From Cytophagales bacterium (GTDB taxonomy: Bacteria; Bacteroidota; Bacteroidia; Cytophagales; Spirosomataceae), in assembly GCA_013298215.1 (NCBI GenBank), contig JAAFKE010000008.1, forward strand, positions 1 through 64,000: a DNA stretch of 64,000 bases, read 5' to 3'. The notes below the pieces were generated by a model. The model searched no databases, was not told the DNA's origin, and saw only the letters and a program-made list of their open reading frames with translations. Both the position numbers and the translations under genes were made by a program. Positions 1-7,859 of the stretch are shown in pieces (the first letter of the stretch is position 1; the number at the start of each line of letters is the position of its first letter).

Positions 1-108
1 TTTACAGCTAAAAACATATTAAAATTGGTACGAAATGAACCCAATACTATTTTTAATGAACAGTTTTGCCAACAATTTATACCACAAGACTTAATTAACG
101 CTGCATAA
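1..108 (+). CDS. 3' end of an unrecognised gene (partial)
   Basis: An open frame enters from the left edge and stops at TAA 106-108, giving a 35-residue tail that ends QFIPQDLINAA. Codons are AT-rich, like the adjoining transposase remnant and unlike most of the window. I do not recognise the family. It could be the end of a mobile-element gene or a chance open frame. The sequence of the neighbouring transposase stops matching its family a few bases downstream of this stop, so a rearrangement junction probably lies near 105-120. Confidence 0.25.
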   Translation, partial: FTAKNILKLVRNEPNTIFNEQFCQQFIPQDLINAA

Positions 109-516
109 GTGGCACTCATATTGATAATAAACTCCATACGTTTTTTTTAGGTATTCGCACATAATCTGACCAGTCCAGATATTGCCCGTTAAACCAACCT
201 CTGATGGTCGTTTACTCAACGAAATTGTTTTGAACTCCAAAGATTGAGCCTCCGTTAGTAAACTGCTTTGAGGCCGTTTTACTTTTTTACAAAGACCTTT
301 AAATCCATCTGCTATGTATTCAGAAACATATTTCCTCACGCTTTGTTGATGAATTAAAAGTAGCTTTGAAATATCTTCAAACTCGATGCCTTCGCTGTAT
401 AGTTTCACACTTCGTAATTTGATACGAATATATTCCGCTTGATTTTGACTAAAATACTTCTTGTATTCCAATTCATCGAAGCCTTTTTTATTAAATTTGA
501 CTCGTTTGTAACCCAT
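91..516 (-). pseudogene. IS630-family transposase, N-terminal fragment
   Basis: The 141-residue product carries the N-terminal helix-turn-helix region of IS630/Tc1-mariner-type transposases (FEDISKLLLIHQQSVRKYV, then a winged-helix stretch). It also has the conserved segment RPSEVGLTGNIWTG and YLKKTYGV. The normal protein continues for roughly another 200 residues with the DDE catalytic domain; here the family sequence breaks off after YYQY and a short unrelated tail runs to the stop. It therefore lacks all catalytic acidic residues and cannot transpose by itself. The start ATG is at 514-516. No terminal inverted repeats could be placed with confidence. Confidence 0.75.
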
Positions 517-604
517 TTACGAATATAAGAAAATATCAACCTAACGGGAATAATTATGAGGTAGAAATTCCATTTTGATACTGGGTAAAGAAACAAACTT
601 TTAG

Positions 605-697
605 CGCGACATCACCAACGGCCCCGCGCAGGTGCCGCTCAAAGAAGGGCAACGCTACGCCTGGCAGGTGCGGGTGGAGTCGCTGGACGCGCAGTAG
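605..697 (+). pseudogene. decapitated C-terminal gene fragment (FN3-like end)
   Basis: Directly after an in-frame TAG (602-604), a GC-rich frame reads 30 residues to TAG 695-697. It contains LKEGQRYAWQVRVESLDAQ, which resembles the last beta-strands of a fibronectin-III or similar Ig-like domain (the Y-x-W-x-V-R pattern). Codon use matches host genes, in sharp contrast to the AT-rich stretch at 517-600. The simplest reading is that a host gene lost its 5' part when the IS630-type element inserted or recombined to the left. Family assignment is tentative because only the tail remains. Confidence 0.45.
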
Positions 698-766
698 CTT
701 TTGCACCGCAATTATTTTAAAACCACTTTATGCCATACCCAGGCAGCTCGGTGGCATCAATAGTGG

Positions 767-774
767 TACCTTTG
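767..774 (+). promoter_or_regulatory. TAnnTTTG -7 box (TACCTTTG)
   Basis: TACCTTTG fits the Bacteroidota -7 consensus TAnnTTTG and lies 33 bp before the ATG at 808. No TTG is seen at the expected -33 distance. Confidence 0.5.
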
Positions 775-807
775 GGCTAAATATTGCTGCAAGTTGGTAA
801 AACAATA

Positions 808-1938
808 ATGAAACGAATTAAAATAATCTTGTGGGTAGGGTTTAGTTTGGCGGCAAAACTATCATATGGCCAGGTCAAAAAACCGTGGTACAAAAAACTC
901 AACCCCGACTCGCTGTTCTCTTCCAATCTTAAAGTAATTGCGGTACCAACCATCCAGAACGCGCCCGAAACAAGCTGGAATTTTGGGGCGGGCGTAACGT
1001 ATTATTTCAACACCGACAAACGACCCGACTCGCTTGCAACCACTCGTACATCAACGTTGGTGGCAACGGGCGGTTATTCGCTCAGGCGGCAACTGCAACT
1101 CGAAGGCCGCTGGCAGATTTTTACCCACGGGGAGCAAATGTTGTACCGTGGCGCGGTTGCTTATTCCAATTTTTTTGACCGCTTTTGGGGAATCGGCAAC
1201 AACGCCCCTTCGGAGAATTTAAGCGAATTTTCGTTTACGCGCATTCAGGTACAGGCCAACGCGCTCAATCGCGTACACTCCAATATTTTTATGGGCTTAA
1301 ACTACCAGCTAAGTATCTTTCAGGATTTAGACTGGTTTCTACAAAGTAGCAACCTTGACCTTGAACGACTGAATGGCAGCACTGGAAACCGCGTCTCGGG
1401 ACTTGGGCCAACTGTTGTGGTAGATTTTAGAAACAATCCGTACAGCGCCGTCAGCGGTTATTTTGCCGAGTTTTCGGCGGTATATTATCGCAATAGTTTG
1501 GGCAGTAGCCATCATTTTGACGAATACCTCATTGACCTGCGCTACTACATTCCGCTTCCTCGAAAGCACGTGCTGGCTTTGCAGACCTTCGGCAATTTTA
1601 TGAACGGCGACGTTCCTTTTCGCGAGCTACCCCGTTTGGGCGGGCCGCAAATTATGCGCGGGTACTTCAACGGGCGGTTTTTAGACAGAAACCTCGTGGC
1701 TACCCAGGCAGAGTATCGAATGCCCCTTTGGAAATTTGTGGCTTGTTCTTTTTTCACGAGCGCAGGGCAAGTGGCACCAGATATTAGCGAATTTAAAACG
1801 GCCAACTTCAAGGTAGCTTACGGCGCAGGGCTACGTCTAAGGCTAAACGCCAAAGAAAACATATACGTGCGCTTCGACTACGCCCGCACCGCCGACGGCC
1901 AGAGCGGCTTTTATATTCGGGTGAACGACGCTTTCTAA
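808..1938 (+). CDS. BamA/TamA-type outer-membrane beta-barrel protein
   Basis: The 376-residue product starts with a signal peptide (MKRIKIILWVGFSLAAKLSYGQ) and lacks POTRA repeats. The rest reads as an omp85/'bacterial surface antigen' barrel of amphipathic strands: FGAGVTYYF early, GPTVVVDFRNNPYSAVSGYF in the middle, and the late LGGPQIMRGYFNGRF segment that matches the conserved barrel region with the RGY/RGF loop motif. The end, YARTADGQSGFYIRVNDAF, closes on an aromatic residue as outer-membrane barrels usually do. ATG 808 is preferred over an upstream TTG at 784 because it places the signal peptide at the N-terminus and follows a good -7 box. Substrate or partner is unknown. Confidence 0.8.
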   Translation: MKRIKIILWVGFSLAAKLSYGQVKKPWYKKLNPDSLFSSNLKVIAVPTIQNAPETSWNFGAGVTYYFNTDKRPDSLATTRTSTLVATGGYSLRRQLQLEGRWQIFTHGEQMLYRGAVAYSNFFDRFWGIGNNAPSENLSEFSFTRIQVQANALNRVHSNIFMGLNYQLSIFQDLDWFLQSSNLDLERLNGSTGNRVSGLGPTVVVDFRNNPYSAVSGYFAEFSAVYYRNSLGSSHHFDEYLIDLRYYIPLPRKHVLALQTFGNFMNGDVPFRELPRLGGPQIMRGYFNGRFLDRNLVATQAEYRMPLWKFVACSFFTSAGQVAPDISEFKTANFKVAYGAGLRLRLNAKENIYVRFDYARTADGQSGFYIRVNDAF

Positions 1939-2063
1939 GTGACCTGCCTATATTTTTAAATACCAGGCCACCACATTAAAAAAAAGGGAATGGGCTAATT
2001 ATTTGACATTGAGGCATTTGGTTGGTGCGCGGCCAGGATTAAACAAAATAAACTGAAAAACAC

Positions 2064-2094
2064 TTGACAATAAGCCCCCGCGTGCGTACTTTTG
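2064..2094 (+). promoter_or_regulatory. Bacteroidota promoter for tRNA-Ser
   Basis: TTG at 2064-2066, a 20-bp spacer and TACTTTTG at 2087-2094 match the -33/-7 pattern TTG-N19-21-TAnnTTTG. Transcription would start near 2101, just upstream of the tRNA at 2106. Confidence 0.8.
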
Positions 2095-2105
2095 CACCTC
2101 AATAA

Positions 2106-2190
2106 AGAGAGGTGGCAGAGTGGTCGATTGCGGCGGTCTTGAAAACCGTTGACTGTTACAGGTCCGGGGGTTCGAATCCCTCCCTCTCTA
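2106..2190 (+). tRNA. tRNA-Ser (anticodon UGA)
   Basis: An 85-nt class II tRNA with acceptor stem AGAGAGG/CCTCTCT, T8-G9, an anticodon loop CTTGAAA holding TGA at 2140-2142, an extended variable arm, and the T-loop GGTTCGAATCC. The discriminator base appears to be A at 2190 and CCA is not encoded. It reads UCA (and other UCN) serine codons. Confidence 0.95.
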
Positions 2191-2193
2191 CTG

Positions 2194-2241
2194 AAAACGC
2201 AAAACAGCCTTCACGACATCGTGAAGGCTGTTTTGCGTTTT
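2194..2241. terminator. bidirectional terminator, 21-bp stem
   Basis: A perfect inverted repeat: arms 2194-2214 and 2221-2241 around a 6-nt loop, with A4 at one end and T4 at the other. It lies between the tRNA (plus) and the convergent ABC permease gene, whose stop codon (2240-2242) overlaps the right arm, so one hairpin can end transcription from both sides. Confidence 0.85.
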
Positions 2242-3580
2242 ATGGCTTGTAGAAAACCCACTTGGCCAGTTCTTTGTAGCTTACTTTTTTGCCGTACATC
2301 AAAATACCCACGCGGTAAATGCGGGCAGCCAGCCAAGTGGTGCCAATGAAACCCAACACCAACAGGCTGATAGACAGCAGTAGTTCCCACGTTTGTACGC
2401 CAAAAGTAACGCGCACCATCATCACAATGGGCGAGGTAAAGGGCACCATCGAAGCCCAAAAAGCAACGCTGCCGTCGGGGTCGCGGAGGGCATACTGCGC
2501 AAACATAATGGCCGCCACAATGGGCAACGTGAGCGGCAACATAAACTGCTGGGTGTCCGTCTCATTATCTACGGCCGCTCCAATGGCCCCAAATAGTGAG
2601 CCGTAGAGTAAATATCCCCCCAAAAAATAAATCAAAAAGCACACCATAATCTGTATTTTTTGCCCCGTCGGAATCGAGTTTATGGCCTCAAAGGCTGCCA
2701 CGGCCTCGTTCTGGCTTTTCTGCTGAACGGCCTTCACGGCGGCGGGGTCTTTGGTGGCGTTCTGCACTTTGGCTTGCTCTTTGTTGGCATATTCGGCCAG
2801 CTTGCCCCCCAACAGGGCCGTTCCCGCCGTAGAAATACCGATCGTCAGTACGATCCAAAGCAAAAACTGGGTAAGCCCCACCAGCCCCACTCCCATTATC
2901 TTGCCCATCATCAATTCGATGGGTTTTACCGACGAGATGATAACCTCCACAATGCGGTTGGTTTTTTCTTCCAACACGCCCCGCATAATCTGTGCACCGT
3001 ACACAAAAACAACTACGTACATCAGAAAAGCCAAAAACAACGCCAAAAAAGTAGCCACCATCGAGTTACTGCTTTTTTCGCCGTCGGCCGTCAAACTGTA
3101 TGTTTCGGCACTCACGTTGGCGCGGCTGTCGGCCAACACTTTTTTGTCGATGCCCGCCTTGCTTAGTTTCTGGCTCTCAATTTCGGTTTCTATGGCGCGC
3201 TCAATGTCGGTTTTTAGATCGAGGCTCACGTTTTTTTCGGCAAACATCTTCACGCCCTTGGTATCTTCCAAAATATCCTGGGGGATCACCACCAGCACGT
3301 CGGCCTTGCCAGCTTTTAGGTCTTTTTTGGCCACCTCCAAAGGCTGTTTCGTGAAAGTATATTGGAGCGTTTCGGTGTTTTTGAGGGTTGCGGCGTAGAG
3401 GCCGCTGTTGTCGATAACAGTCACTTTTTTGCTGCCCGCGTCGCTATTAACGGCAATAAGCACAATGACACCGTAGAAAACGGCGATCAGCAACGGGGTC
3501 AGAAGCGTCATTACAATAAACGACTTCTTGCGAACCCGCGTGAGGTACTCGCGTTGTAGGACTAAGAATATGTTTTTCAT
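2240..3580 (-). CDS. ABC-2 type exporter permease (NatB-like)
   Basis: A 446-residue integral membrane subunit. After a short cytoplasmic N-terminus (MKNIFLVLQREYLTRVRKKS) comes a first membrane helix, a soluble loop of about 160 residues (TVIDNSGLY, VLVVIPQDI), then five more hydrophobic segments. This is the arrangement of ABC-2/NatB-type permeases. The conserved RGVLEEKTNRIVEVIISSVKP segment precedes the second transmembrane block. ATG 3578-3580 is chosen; an upstream ATG at 3637 would add 19 residues and reach into the gap behind the ATPase gene. It lies 28 bp downstream of that ATPase gene on the same strand, so the two form one exporter. The substrate cannot be read from sequence; sodium or small-molecule export is a family inference. 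Confidence 0.88.
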   Translation of the reverse strand: MKNIFLVLQREYLTRVRKKSFIVMTLLTPLLIAVFYGVIVLIAVNSDAGSKKVTVIDNSGLYAATLKNTETLQYTFTKQPLEVAKKDLKAGKADVLVVIPQDILEDTKGVKMFAEKNVSLDLKTDIERAIETEIESQKLSKAGIDKKVLADSRANVSAETYSLTADGEKSSNSMVATFLALFLAFLMYVVVFVYGAQIMRGVLEEKTNRIVEVIISSVKPIELMMGKIMGVGLVGLTQFLLWIVLTIGISTAGTALLGGKLAEYANKEQAKVQNATKDPAAVKAVQQKSQNEAVAAFEAINSIPTGQKIQIMVCFLIYFLGGYLLYGSLFGAIGAAVDNETDTQQFMLPLTLPIVAAIMFAQYALRDPDGSVAFWASMVPFTSPIVMMVRVTFGVQTWELLLSISLLVLGFIGTTWLAARIYRVGILMYGKKVSYKELAKWVFYKP

Positions 3581-3608
3581 GGATTTGTGTTTTGGGTTCG
3601 ATGCTGAT

Positions 3609-4523
3609 TTAACTCTCGGGCGTTGCGCCAACGGCACTAATAAAAATTTCGTTCATACTCGGAATATTCTCGCCAAAATTATGCACCTGCACCTGCTGAA
3701 TAAGTTCGCCGATAAGCCCATTTGCCGACGCATCGGGTTGCAGCCTAATGGTGGCTTTTTGCAGGCCATCTTCCAATGCGTGTTGGTCAATGAGCGCATA
3801 GTGAGCCGACAACGCGCCGAGCTGCCCGCCAAACACCACGCTGTAGGTGTGGGTCTTGAACTGCTCTTTGATCGCCTTTTTGGAGCCATCCAGTATTTTT
3901 TTCGATTTGTCGATCAGCGCAATGTGGTCGCAGAGTTCCTCAACGGACTCCATGCGGTGCGTCGAAAAAATAATGGTGCACCCTTTTTGTTTGAGTTCCA
4001 GAATTTCGTCTTTGATGAGGTTGGCGTTGATGGGGTCAAATCCCGAGAAGGGTTCATCTAAGATAATCAGCTCTGGCTCGTGAAGCACCGTGGCCACAAA
4101 CTGGATTTTTTGCTGCATCCCCTTCGAGAGGTCTTCCACATTTTTGTCCCACCAGGTTTTTATGTCAAACTTAATGAACCAGGCTTTGAGTTTTTCCATC
4201 GATTGCTGTTTAGACAATCCTTTGAGCTGCGCCAGGTACAGGAGCTGCTCGCCCACTTTCATTTTTTTGTACAAGCCGCGCTCTTCGGGCAGGTAGCCAA
4301 TGTTGGCAATGTGTTTGGGCGCAAGCCGCTCGCCGTTGAGCAGCACGTGGCCGCTGTCGGGGGCCGTAATCTGGTTTATAATTCGGATGAGCGATGTTTT
4401 TCCAGCCCCGTTTGGACCGAGCAGACCGTAGATCGACCCCTTTGGAATGTTGATGGAGACATCGTCTAAGGCGCGGTGGTTGGCGTACTGCTTGACGATG
4501 TGGTGGGTTTCGAGAATATTCAT
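3609..4523 (-). CDS. ABC transporter ATP-binding protein (NatA-like)
   Basis: A 304-residue nucleotide-binding subunit. Walker A is GLLGPNGAGKTS (about residues 34-45), the signature is LSKGMQQK, Walker B is LIILDEPFSGFDP and the H-loop is FSTHRM. A C-terminal extension of about 80 residues after the ATPase core (YSVVFGGQLG onward) corresponds to the DUF4162-type tail found on NatA-like proteins. It energises the permease encoded immediately downstream. The first gene of this two-gene minus-strand operon starts at 4523 and is divergent from the transporter gene at 4676. Confidence 0.92.
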   Translation of the reverse strand: MNILETHHIVKQYANHRALDDVSINIPKGSIYGLLGPNGAGKTSLIRIINQITAPDSGHVLLNGERLAPKHIANIGYLPEERGLYKKMKVGEQLLYLAQLKGLSKQQSMEKLKAWFIKFDIKTWWDKNVEDLSKGMQQKIQFVATVLHEPELIILDEPFSGFDPINANLIKDEILELKQKGCTIIFSTHRMESVEELCDHIALIDKSKKILDGSKKAIKEQFKTHTYSVVFGGQLGALSAHYALIDQHALEDGLQKATIRLQPDASANGLIGELIQQVQVHNFGENIPSMNEIFISAVGATPES

Positions 4524-4637
4524 AGGTATATTTTTGGAACGGGTACAAAAATCGTTAAAACAACGCAGCCTTAAAAATAAATGTGATAAGTCTGGTTTCT
4601 GGGCATTTGGGCGGTAAAAAAGGTAGTGTTTTAGCCT

Positions 4638-4645
4638 TACTTTTG
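4638..4645 (+). promoter_or_regulatory. TAnnTTTG -7 box (TACTTTTG)
   Basis: TACTTTTG lies 30 bp before ATG 4676 in the divergent region between the ABC ATPase and the YdcZ-type gene. A TTTG at 4606-4609 is 28 bp upstream, longer than the usual spacing. Confidence 0.5.
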
Positions 4646-4675
4646 TGGCTTAGTTTCTTCAAAAACAATTGTCGT

Positions 4676-5122
4676 ATGCAAATCTTTTATTTTGTCCTGG
4701 CATTTTTGGTGGGTGTTGGCACCAGCGTACAGTCGGGCATCAACTCCCAACTCCGTGCCAGCACGGGCAATTCAACTTTCGCGGCCATTGCCTCGTTCAC
4801 GTGCGGGCTGCTTGCCCTTTGTTGCTATTATTTGTTCTTTAACAGATCGCCCCACCCAACGCTCCAAACCCTCCAAAACACCACGTGGTGGCACTGGACG
4901 GGCGGCCTTTTGGGGGCGGCTTTTGTGTTGGGTATCATTACAGTGGTCAAAGACATCGGTGCGGCCAACGCCATTGGCCTGGCCGTGGCGGGGCAGTTGC
5001 TGGCGGCAGTAGCCTTAGACCATTTTGGCTTGGTGGGCTTTGCGGTGCACCCCCTCAATGCTTGGCGGGGTTTGGGGGTTTTGCTCATGGCAGGGGGTGC
5101 GTATCTAGTACTGAAAAACTAA
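4676..5122 (+). CDS. YdcZ/DUF606-type DMT-superfamily membrane protein
   Basis: A 148-residue protein with five hydrophobic helices, the size of DUF606 (YdcZ) half-transporters in the drug/metabolite superfamily. Typical family features are the N-terminal FLVGVGTSVQSGINSQLR and the later GAANAIGLAVAGQLLAAVALDHFG. ATG 4676 gives an immediate membrane start; the open frame reaches further upstream, but without a good start. The function is probably small-molecule transport, with paired or homodimeric action; the substrate is unknown. The next gene begins 6 bp after its stop. Confidence 0.82.
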   Translation: MQIFYFVLAFLVGVGTSVQSGINSQLRASTGNSTFAAIASFTCGLLALCCYYLFFNRSPHPTLQTLQNTTWWHWTGGLLGAAFVLGIITVVKDIGAANAIGLAVAGQLLAAVALDHFGLVGFAVHPLNAWRGLGVLLMAGGAYLVLKN

Positions 5123-5128
5123 CGTGCC

Positions 5129-5698
5129 GTGCCAAAGTTCCGCATCTATCCAACCCTGCTCAATACGTTTTCCTATTTCTTACGGGGAAAAATAACCGAG
5201 CAAGACCTCATCGACCGCATTAACCGCGTGCCAACTGTGGCCACCGAAGCCCAGCAGCGCGGGGTTTCTTTTGAGGAGGCACTCATCAAAGGCACAAACC
5301 AAGATGCCTTCGACCCCGACATACTCCGCAAAGCCCGCGCCAAGTTGCCCCGCCCCATGGTGGCTACCCAGGCCTACTGCCAGTACGAAATTGGCGACGT
5401 AACGCTGTATGGTTTTGTGGACGTGCTCGGGCAGCGCGCCGCCGTGGACATAAAAACGACCGCCAACTACCAAGAAGGTCGTTTTCAGTTCGACCACCAA
5501 AATTTTTATTTGCCCGCCCTCCAAAAAAGAGGCATCCGCGAAATGCGCTACCTCATCACCGACTTTACCGACGTTTACGAAGAAGTGTACGGTCTCGAAA
5601 CCGATTTTCAGCTCCAATTAGACGAACTTTATCACTTCAAAACGTTCTTGACCGAACACCAAGAACAGATCACAGATTCAAAAATAATGCAAATTTGA
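5129..5698 (+). CDS. PD-(D/E)XK nuclease-like protein, function unknown
   Basis: A 189-residue soluble protein with a GTG start at 5129, tightly behind the YdcZ-type gene. The central segment LYGFVDVLGQRAAVDIKTTA has the pattern of a PD-(D/E)XK core: an Asp at the start of one strand and D-I-K in the next. A preceding helix region and a following Q-containing helix (FQFDHQNFYLPAL) also fit RecB/exonuclease-like folds. It is a single-domain protein with no helicase or methylase nearby, so a role in DNA repair or phage defence is only possible, not shown. Confidence 0.6.
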   Translation: MPKFRIYPTLLNTFSYFLRGKITEQDLIDRINRVPTVATEAQQRGVSFEEALIKGTNQDAFDPDILRKARAKLPRPMVATQAYCQYEIGDVTLYGFVDVLGQRAAVDIKTTANYQEGRFQFDHQNFYLPALQKRGIREMRYLITDFTDVYEEVYGLETDFQLQLDELYHFKTFLTEHQEQITDSKIMQI

Positions 5699-5900
5699 GT
5701 GCTTCAACCGCGCCAAGTACCGTTCGTCACAATCAGTTTCATATCTCTGGGCTTTTGTTTGTAGGTTTATGGGTGAAATGAACTCAAACAAATTCTGTAA
5801 TTGCAAACACACAATCGATATTTTCGACCAGTAATTACCTAATCACCAGTCACTTATTCATTCATTCTATCACCCAATCATTCAACATCATTCCCCATAG

Positions 5901-7151
5901 ATGAAATTTCTGCGCCAAACCATCGAAAGTTTTAGATTTGCCTGGCAAGCCCTGGTTTCTAACATTCTCCGCACCACGCTATCGTTGTTGGGCGTTACGA
6001 TAGGCATTTTTTCGATCATCGCCGTGCTCACCATGGTCGATTCGCTCGAGCGTAACATCAAAGAGAGTCTGGCCGACATCGGCACCAACGTGCTTTACGT
6101 ACAAAAATGGCCCTGGATTTTTGGTGGCGAGTACCAATGGTGGAAGTATTTTCAACGCCCCGAGCCAACTTATACCGAGTATAAGTTTTTGAAAGATAAC
6201 TTAGAGAACGCCGAAACGATTGTTGCCATGGATGCAAAGAACAACGTGACCGTCAAAAACGGAAGCAACAGCTACAGCAGCACGCTCATTCAAGGGGTGT
6301 CTTTTGAGTACGATCAGATCTCGGAAGTAGCCGTGCAACATGGACGCTACTTTTTGCCGCAGGAGGTGGACGGCTCCCGATTGGTGGCCATCATTGGCTC
6401 AGACATTACTGAGGCACTGTTTCCAAACGTTGCAGACCCCACCGGGCTGACTTTCAAACTACGCGGACTGACGTTTGTAGTTGTGGGCGTGACTGAGAAA
6501 AAAGGGAAAGGGTTGCTCGACATCACTGGCAACAACCCCGACGTTAAATGCCTGATTCCGTATGGTGCATTCGCCAAACTTTTTCAATCTTTCAAACCAA
6601 GCATAGACATTGTGGTAAAAGGCCGCGAAAAAGACGAGGGTTTGGCCGAACTCGAAGCCGAAATTACGGGACTATTGCGGTCGCGGCGCGGAATAAAACC
6701 CGTTCAGGATGTCAATTTTGCCATCAATCGTCCCGAGGCGGCCACCAAGGCAATCAGCGGTATTTTTACCGTTCTCACCCTGGCGGGCTGGATCATCGGC
6801 AGCTTCTCGATGCTCGTTGGCGGCTTTGGCATTGCCAATATTATGTTTGTGTCGGTCAAAGAGCGCACCAATTTGATCGGGATTCAAAAATCGTTGGGGG
6901 CAAAAAACTACTTTATCTTATTTCAGTTTTTATTCGAGGCAGTTTTGCTCAGTTTGGTAGGAGGCTTGGTGGGCTTGCTGCTCGTCTATGGCATGACGTT
7001 CGTTAAACTGGGTAGTTTGGAGGTTGTACTTTCGGCCAACAACGTAATTTTGGGACTTGGCGTGTCGAGCATCATTGGCATAGTTGCCGGCATTGTGCCC
7101 GCGCTTTTGGCCGCTCGGATGGATCCTGTTATTGCCATCCGTGCAAAATAG
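5901..7151 (+). CDS. MacB/FtsX-family ABC transporter permease
   Basis: A 416-residue permease with a MacB core layout. One N-terminal transmembrane helix (TLSLLGVTIGIFSIIAVLTM) is followed by a periplasmic domain of about 240 residues and three C-terminal helices (FSMLVGGFGIANIMFVSV, the VGGLVGLLLVYGM region, and IIGIVAGIVPALLAA). The motif GIANIMFVSVKERTNLIGIQ is the conserved coupling region before the ExxxRTxEIGIRK-type stretch. The partner ATPase is not adjacent, so it must be encoded elsewhere. A role in export of lipoproteins, peptides or drugs is a family inference. Confidence 0.9.
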   Translation: MKFLRQTIESFRFAWQALVSNILRTTLSLLGVTIGIFSIIAVLTMVDSLERNIKESLADIGTNVLYVQKWPWIFGGEYQWWKYFQRPEPTYTEYKFLKDNLENAETIVAMDAKNNVTVKNGSNSYSSTLIQGVSFEYDQISEVAVQHGRYFLPQEVDGSRLVAIIGSDITEALFPNVADPTGLTFKLRGLTFVVVGVTEKKGKGLLDITGNNPDVKCLIPYGAFAKLFQSFKPSIDIVVKGREKDEGLAELEAEITGLLRSRRGIKPVQDVNFAINRPEAATKAISGIFTVLTLAGWIIGSFSMLVGGFGIANIMFVSVKERTNLIGIQKSLGAKNYFILFQFLFEAVLLSLVGGLVGLLLVYGMTFVKLGSLEVVLSANNVILGLGVSSIIGIVAGIVPALLAARMDPVIAIRAK

Positions 7152-7266
7152 TTGCTTATTTGCTAAAAAAAACCAGTAAACTTGCAGCATTCAACGCTTT
7201 TTCTTGCAAGAATGCACAGACATGGGACTGTAAATACTCACCTTGGAAGAAGCCACTAAAATAGCC

Positions 7267-7357
7267 AAAAAAAACAAAGGCACTGAAAATCAGTGCCTTG
7301 TTCATCAACCAACTACTCTATCCCACGCATAAATGCATGATTAACGATGCAAATTTA
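7267..7357 (-). ncRNA. candidate small RNA with own terminator
   Basis: On the minus strand a TAAATTTG box (7350-7357) fits the -7 consensus TAnnTTTG. About 45 nt after its expected start site comes a perfect 10-bp hairpin (7277-7286 with 7290-7299, 3-nt loop), followed in this direction by a long T-rich tract with eight consecutive T's (7267-7275). No minus-strand gene lies upstream that would need this terminator, and no open frame of note lies between. The resulting transcript would be about 75 nt. No -33 TTG is visible, so the promoter is uncertain. Alternatively the hairpin serves the plus-strand permease gene, but it has no T tract in that direction. Confidence 0.35.
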
Positions 7358-7472
7358 GTATATCTATTCTAATTTACACGCACTTTTGAAAAATATTTAG
7401 GTTGATACACCTATTTTTTTTGTCTCACTGGTTTACTGTGATTGGTATCCACAAAAAGAAATGGCATTCATG

Positions 7473-7503
7473 TTGCCAAATTGCGGGAGGAGGCGTACTT
7501 TTG
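7473..7503 (+). promoter_or_regulatory. Bacteroidota promoter for small lipoprotein gene
   Basis: TTG 7473-7475, a 20-bp spacer and TACTTTTG 7496-7503 form a full consensus promoter 28 bp before ATG 7532. This supports that start over the longer upstream open frame. Confidence 0.75.
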
Positions 7504-7531
7504 CGTCAAAGTAAAAAAGCAAACAATCATT

Positions 7532-7783
7532 ATGAAACGCAATATTTTATCAATCACCGTCCTGATTTCGTCCCTGCTATTGTGTTCGTGCAAGTACCAA
7601 GCCAACAACAAAAACGTGCAAAAGGATGTTCGCCTCGGAGACACTTACGTTTACGGGGTGCATCCCGACTCGGCCGCCCGCCAAAGCAAGATAACTTATA
7701 CGCCCAATCCAGATTTGGAAAAACGTACCAACGCGCTCCGCGACAAGATGTTTGGCGCGGGCTCGATCAATGAGGGCAATTAA
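7532..7783 (+). CDS. small lipoprotein, function unknown
   Basis: An 83-residue product with a lipoprotein signal peptide (MKRNILSITVLISSLLLCSC). The lipobox is LCSC, so the second Cys would be lipidated. The mature part of about 63 residues is hydrophilic (KYQANNKNVQKDVRLGDTY) with no recognisable domain. It has its own canonical promoter and is followed by a terminator, so it is a monocistronic unit. It is probably anchored in the periplasm or outer membrane. Confidence 0.75.
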   Translation: MKRNILSITVLISSLLLCSCKYQANNKNVQKDVRLGDTYVYGVHPDSAARQSKITYTPNPDLEKRTNALRDKMFGAGSINEGN

Positions 7784-7807
7784 TTTCGGAAAATATTTTT
7801 ATTTCTC

Positions 7808-7839
7808 AAAGCGGTACAACCACGGTTGCACCGCTTTTT
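7808..7839 (+). terminator. rho-independent terminator
   Basis: AAAGCGGT...ACCGCTTTTT hairpin extended by an inner CAAC/GTTG stem, ending in T5, 24 bp after the lipoprotein stop. Confidence 0.75.
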
Positions 7840-7859
7840 GACCTTTTATCTACCAAATT

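Noticed and set aside
2660-3398. Long plus-strand frames opposite the ABC permease gene
   Set aside because: They are antisense readings of a well-supported permease, without family motifs or start signals.
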